From Sphingomonadales bacterium UBA2683 (GTDB lineage: Bacteria; Pseudomonadota; Alphaproteobacteria; Sphingomonadales; Sphingomonadaceae): 64,000 bases of DNA. The stretch is from positions 571,878 through 635,877 of the forward strand of contig DELZ01000004.1 of the NCBI GenBank assembly GCA_002354635.1. The letters are read 5' to 3'. Both the position numbers and the translations under genes were made by a program. The notes beneath the pieces are model-generated. The model was not told the DNA's origin. It saw only the letters and a list, made by a program, of their open reading frames with translations, and made no database searches. Positions 60,922 to 64,000 of this stretch are shown piece after piece (position 1 is the first letter of the stretch; each line of letters opens with the position of its first letter).

Positions 60922-62010
60922 GTGACCGGCTCTAAGATGACCCTGTCCCAGCTCACTCTGCACAATTTTCGGAATTATCCGGAGCTGCGCCTGAAGGCAG
61001 CGCCGGGTTTCATGGTTTTCAGCGGCGCCAACGGCGCGGGCAAGACCAATATCCTGGAAGCAGTGTCCCTGCTCGCTCCGGGACGTGGGCTGCGCCGCGC
61101 GGCACTGCGCGACATCGCCTGCCAGGATGGCCCCGGCGATTTCGCGGTTGCCGCCCAACTGGACGATGTACATCTTGGCAGCGGCACCAGTATCGAAGCA
61201 CCCGAAAGGCGCAAAACCCGGATCAACGAGGCCCCGGTACCGACAAATGATCTCGCGGAATGGCTTTCGATATTATGGCTAACGCCCGCGATGGATCGGC
61301 TTTTCACAGAGGGCGCAGCAGGGCGTCGCAATTTTCTCGACCGGCTGGTGACTGCGCTGGAACCTGCCCATGCCCGCAACTGCGCTCGCTACGAAGCCGC
61401 CCGACGGGAGCGCAACCGGCTTCTCGCCGATGGCTATCAGGCGGACAGGGACTGGATGGGCGGACTGGATTTGCAACTGGCACACTTCGGATCGCTGGTT
61501 GCAGAAGCGCGCAACCGGATGGTGATTGCGCTGAACGAGGGGCTACAGAAATCGGACGGCAAGATTTTCGCGACACCGGCCGTAAACCTGGCGGATGATC
61601 AGTTGCACACCGAACAACAACTCCATCAGATGCTTGAGCAATATCGCTCCGCAGACCGTGTCGCGGGACGAACGACACGAGGACCTCATCGGACCGACCT
61701 TCTTGTCTATCATTCGGCAAAAGAACAACCGGCCGAGAAATGTTCAACCGGCGAACAGAAGGCGTTGCTCTTTTCGATCATATTGGCGCACGCGGATCTG
61801 ATTGCCGAGCGGCGGAACGATCGACCGATTTTACTGCTCGATGAGGTGGCCGCCCATCTCGATCCACAGCGGCGGGCAGCACTGTTCGGCAAGCTGGCAG
61901 AGCGCGGCGGCCAGGTGTGGCTGACCGGAACCGAGGCGGAACTATTCAAGGATATCCCGGACAGCGCGCTACATTTCGAAGTATCGGATGGTAGGTTGAA
62001 GATCAGATAG
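60922..62010 (+). CDS. recF: DNA replication and repair protein RecF
   Basis: 362 residues from GTG 60922; ATG 60937 (MTLSQLTLHNFRNY) is an equal alternative, and neither has a clear ribosome site. ABC-type ATPase: Walker A SGANGAGKTN near 34, signature STGEQKALLFSIILAHADLI near 274-293, Walker B ILLLDEVAAHLDPQ near 305. Loads RecA at gaps with RecO and RecR. In many bacteria recF is beside dnaA-dnaN, but here its neighbours are the peptide/PspC operon (247 bases away, divergent) and a CHAP protein. Confidence 0.95.
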   Translation: MTGSKMTLSQLTLHNFRNYPELRLKAAPGFMVFSGANGAGKTNILEAVSLLAPGRGLRRAALRDIACQDGPGDFAVAAQLDDVHLGSGTSIEAPERRKTRINEAPVPTNDLAEWLSILWLTPAMDRLFTEGAAGRRNFLDRLVTALEPAHARNCARYEAARRERNRLLADGYQADRDWMGGLDLQLAHFGSLVAEARNRMVIALNEGLQKSDGKIFATPAVNLADDQLHTEQQLHQMLEQYRSADRVAGRTTRGPHRTDLLVYHSAKEQPAEKCSTGEQKALLFSIILAHADLIAERRNDRPILLLDEVAAHLDPQRRAALFGKLAERGGQVWLTGTEAELFKDIPDSALHFEVSDGRLKIR

Positions 62011-62093
62011 AGCAGGTCGTGAAGAGCATGGTTACCGGGTGATTCATGATGCCCGTTAGCGTTACCTTTCCGCCAGCCGTCTAGGCCGTCAGC

Positions 62094-62774
62094 ATGTACC
62101 GTGCGGCCCTCAACGATCTCATAACCTCGCTTCGCAATGCGATCGTCCCGATCCTGCTGGTGATGCAGGCCGTTATCCTTGCCTCGCCGGCCAAAGCAGA
62201 GGACTATCTGCAATGCGTTCCCTTTGCCCGCGAGCTGAGCGGCATCCAGATTTATGGCGACGCCCATAGCTGGTGGGATCAGGCGGCCGGCGTGTATCAA
62301 CGCGGCGCGACTCCAGCTGAAGGCGCGGTGCTGTCCCTGCCCGGCTATGGCGCTATGCAGCTCGGTCACGTTGCCGTCGTGCGCGGGATAGTCGACGACC
62401 GCACGATCCTGATCAGCCACGCCAATTGGTCACCGATCAACGGTCGCCGCGGCCAGATCGAACGCAAGGTGATGGCCAGGGATGTTTCGGACAATAATGA
62501 CTGGAGCCTGGTGCGCATCTGGTACGCGCCGATCGGCAAGCTGGGCACCACCGCCTTTCCGGTCAACGGCTTCATCTATCCCGCGCAGCTAGGCAGGAAG
62601 GACAGTCGCCAGTGGGCTTCCGCCAAGCCGGAGCGCAGCAGCCGACAGCCCAATCGCGCGCTGTTCGACCGGCGGCTGAAGGCCGAGCTGGCGGAATATG
62701 CCGCAGAGGAACGGCCGGCAAGCACGGAACCGACAGACCTGATCGGGGAATTGCTGGACAGAGTGGGCAGCTGA
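62094..62774 (+). CDS. CHAP-domain amidase, exported
   Basis: 226 residues. A signal peptide or N-terminal anchor ends near SPAKAE. The CHAP domain has the catalytic Cys41 in LQCVPFARELSG and His92 in LGHVAVVRGI, with SHANWSP following as third site region. CHAP enzymes cut peptidoglycan peptides or glutathionylspermidine; exported single-domain forms usually act on the cell wall. A basic C-terminal tail follows. The ribosome site is weak; no other start fits better. Confidence 0.85.
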   Translation: MYRAALNDLITSLRNAIVPILLVMQAVILASPAKAEDYLQCVPFARELSGIQIYGDAHSWWDQAAGVYQRGATPAEGAVLSLPGYGAMQLGHVAVVRGIVDDRTILISHANWSPINGRRGQIERKVMARDVSDNNDWSLVRIWYAPIGKLGTTAFPVNGFIYPAQLGRKDSRQWASAKPERSSRQPNRALFDRRLKAELAEYAAEERPASTEPTDLIGELLDRVGS

Positions 62775-62812
62775 CGCCAGATTGCAGCCATGCTGCACAC
62801 CAAAATCATCGC

Positions 62813-63397
62813 ATGACCGACCGCCCGGCAACAAGCCTGGTGATTCTCGCCGGAGGCCAGTCCGCCCGGATGGGGACAGACAAGGCTGTGATTCAGCTGG
62901 ACGGGGAGCGCCTAATCGACATTTTGATCGACAGATTTACCGGCAAGGCAGACCGGATGCTGCTGTCGGCGCGACACGACTATGGCACAGGACTTGCGGT
63001 CATCCCCGACGATCCGCAATCACCGGGCGGGCCGGTGGGCGGCATCTACTCGGTGGCAGGACGATTGCAGGCCATGGGGGTTGAAGACTTTGTCACGGTG
63101 CCCGTGGACGCACCCTTTGCACCGGCAGACCTGATCGAGCGGCTCTCGGTAACCGACGGCTGTGCCGTAGCCGAAGATCCGGAACGGATGCATCCGACCT
63201 TTGCCTATTGGCACTGCGCGGTCGTCAACGCGGTCCGGGGCACCCACGACCATGGTGAGCGAGCGCCATCGCTGCAGTGGTTGGTCCGGCAATGCAGCGC
63301 CGATACAGTGACATGGCCGGACGAGCGACTGTTCCTGAACATTAACCGGCCGGATGATCTGGCGGCCGCAACAACCATCAAAAAAGCCGGCACCTGA
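62813..63397 (+). CDS. mobA: Molybdenum cofactor guanylyltransferase
   Basis: 194 residues from ATG 62813. N-terminal nucleotide motif LAGGQSARMGTDKA (GGxSxRMGxDK), then DDPQSPGGPVGGI near 63 and VPVDAPFAPADL near 93. Adds GMP to molybdopterin for DMSO-reductase-family enzymes. A longer frame begins at 62612 inside the CHAP gene. A terminator hairpin (63384-63413) overlaps the stop codon. Confidence 0.9.
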   Translation: MTDRPATSLVILAGGQSARMGTDKAVIQLDGERLIDILIDRFTGKADRMLLSARHDYGTGLAVIPDDPQSPGGPVGGIYSVAGRLQAMGVEDFVTVPVDAPFAPADLIERLSVTDGCAVAEDPERMHPTFAYWHCAVVNAVRGTHDHGERAPSLQWLVRQCSADTVTWPDERLFLNINRPDDLAAATTIKKAGT

Positions 63398-63417
63398 CAG
63401 CAGGCACCGGCTTGTTT
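63384..63417 (+). terminator. Bidirectional terminator between mobA and the 63456 gene
   Basis: AAGCCGG pairs with CCGGCTT and CCTG with CAGG around an ACAG loop, two bases unpaired in each arm. GTTTTG follows on the plus strand and TTTTTTG on the minus strand, so it can end both convergent genes. The mobA stop (63395-63397) is inside the hairpin. Confidence 0.68.
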
Positions 63418-63455
63418 TGCAGCGAGCATCGCTGCGTTTATGCATGCCCGCAGGC

Positions 63456-63722
63456 CTAGTCGAGGCGGCGAATTTCCGTCTTCGTCAGGCTGGTCATCAG
63501 CTTGCCCTCGTTTTCCGACAGGGTCGAGGCTTCGATCCGCCGTACTTTGCCCTTGTAGATGACAAGCACATCACCGGCTTCGGTGACGCGGTTCACTTTC
63601 GCGACACTGGAGCCAGTGGCATCATAGAGCCGGTCGTTGCGCTCGACTTCGGCGGCGCTGGCTACCGGAACGGTGAGGGACAGCGCGGTGGCTGCGAGGA
63701 TCAGGGAGGATAGTTTACGCAT
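63456..63722 (-). CDS. Small exported protein, PRC-barrel-like
   Basis: 88 residues from ATG 63722 (MRKLSSLILAA; GGAG seven bases upstream). Signal peptide ends near ASAAE. The mature 65 residues have the layout of a small beta-barrel: DRLYDATGSSVAKVNRVTEA, then GDVLVIYKGKVRRIEASTLS. Likely periplasmic; function unknown. A longer frame starts at 63842 without a ribosome site. Confidence 0.8.
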   Translation of the reverse strand: MRKLSSLILAATALSLTVPVASAAEVERNDRLYDATGSSVAKVNRVTEAGDVLVIYKGKVRRIEASTLSENEGKLMTSLTKTEIRRLD

Positions 63723-63922
63723 GGTATTACTCCATTTGGTTGGGGAATTGTCCCTTGAATATGCGCCTTGAAGATTAAGTTGCAATATGAAATGTTGCAC
63801 CTGCGAGTTGCATTTTTGCAATTGACCCGAAAAGCGACGCAAAAGGCAGGAGCAGAAGGATGTTGCCCCCCTGCCCGCGTTGTGCGACGGTATAGCTAAT
63901 GTACTAGTCCAAAGAGGTGTTC

Positions 63923-64000
63923 ATGATCCGTTTTTCGCTTGCTCTGGCCCTCGCGGCCGTTTCTGCATCCGCCCACGCTCAACAAAATGACACGATGGCC
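63923..64000 (+). CDS. Exported protein, N-terminus only (cut by window)
   Basis: 26 residues are visible. They start MIRFSLALALAAVSASAHAQ, a typical signal peptide with cleavage after AHA. SD AAAGAGG lies before ATG 63923. The rest is beyond the right edge, so the product is unknown. Confidence 0.7.
   Translation, partial: MIRFSLALALAAVSASAHAQQNDTMA

Noticed and set aside
60922..62010. recF as marker of a nearby replication origin
   Set aside because: dnaA, dnaN and gyrB are not beside it, so its position gives no support for an origin at 61 kb.

Overview
The window looks like one chromosomal segment from a moderately GC-rich alphaproteobacterium of the order Sphingomonadales (Sphingopyxis / Sphingorhabdus / Parasphingorhabdus type). 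The grounds are the sequence character of the ribosomal proteins and EF-Tu, the many acyl-CoA dehydrogenase and short-chain dehydrogenase genes, a TonB receptor beside a P450, a phasin, and S12 carrying Arg at the Lys88 position, which fits the streptomycin tolerance of sphingomonads. I saw no rRNA, tRNA, CRISPR array, insertion sequence or prophage.

Layout. 1-5.2 kb: a catalase-peroxidase with a signal peptide (cut by the left edge), a 2,4-dienoyl-CoA-reductase-like SDR, a 1.1 kb stretch without convincing long genes that holds a DnaA-box-like cluster, an orphan terminator and a 24-residue peptide, then a lipoprotein whose ribosome site lies in a long inverted repeat. 5.2-15.3 kb: lipid / CoA-thioester catabolism. 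The minus-strand part is SDR plus two adjacent acyl-CoA dehydrogenases. The divergent plus-strand part is SDR, GPH-type transporter, ACAD11-like acyl-CoA dehydrogenase, zinc alcohol dehydrogenase, APH-type kinase and SDR; the kinase/ACAD pair suggests the phospho-acyl-CoA route for 4-hydroxyacids (Lva / ACAD10-11 type). 15.3-18.9 kb: two related secreted proteins and a prolyl oligopeptidase.

19.0-44.5 kb: the str-S10-spc-alpha ribosomal supercluster on the minus strand (rpsL-rpsG-fusA-tuf, rpsJ to rplO, secY-adk, rpsM-rpsK-rpoA-rplQ). Between adk and rpsM sits a 6 kb block with glutamate dehydrogenase, RimB-like protease, RimK glutamate ligase, a secreted unknown and a divergent aspartoacylase-family gene. 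Terminators after tuf, after rplO and after rplQ suggest the supercluster is cut into several transcripts. S5 carries an RG-rich N-terminal extension.

44.7-58.9 kb: a host-attachment-type protein; TetR plus a CYP153-like P450, divergent from a TonB receptor; a GGDEF protein; a TspO-like protein; a DUF1304 protein; a two-gene type III polyketide synthase / methyltransferase operon (bpsAB-like); a phasin with a histone-H1-like tail and apparent PhaR boxes; ClpS; a FrnE-like thiol protein; and a tightly overlapping acyltransferase-DUF1295-glyoxalase operon whose last gene seems to start with CTG. 59-64 kb: a zinc/cadmium-type cation diffusion facilitator, PspC preceded by two paralogous 39-residue peptides, recF, a CHAP amidase, mobA, a small secreted protein and the start of another secreted protein cut by the right edge.
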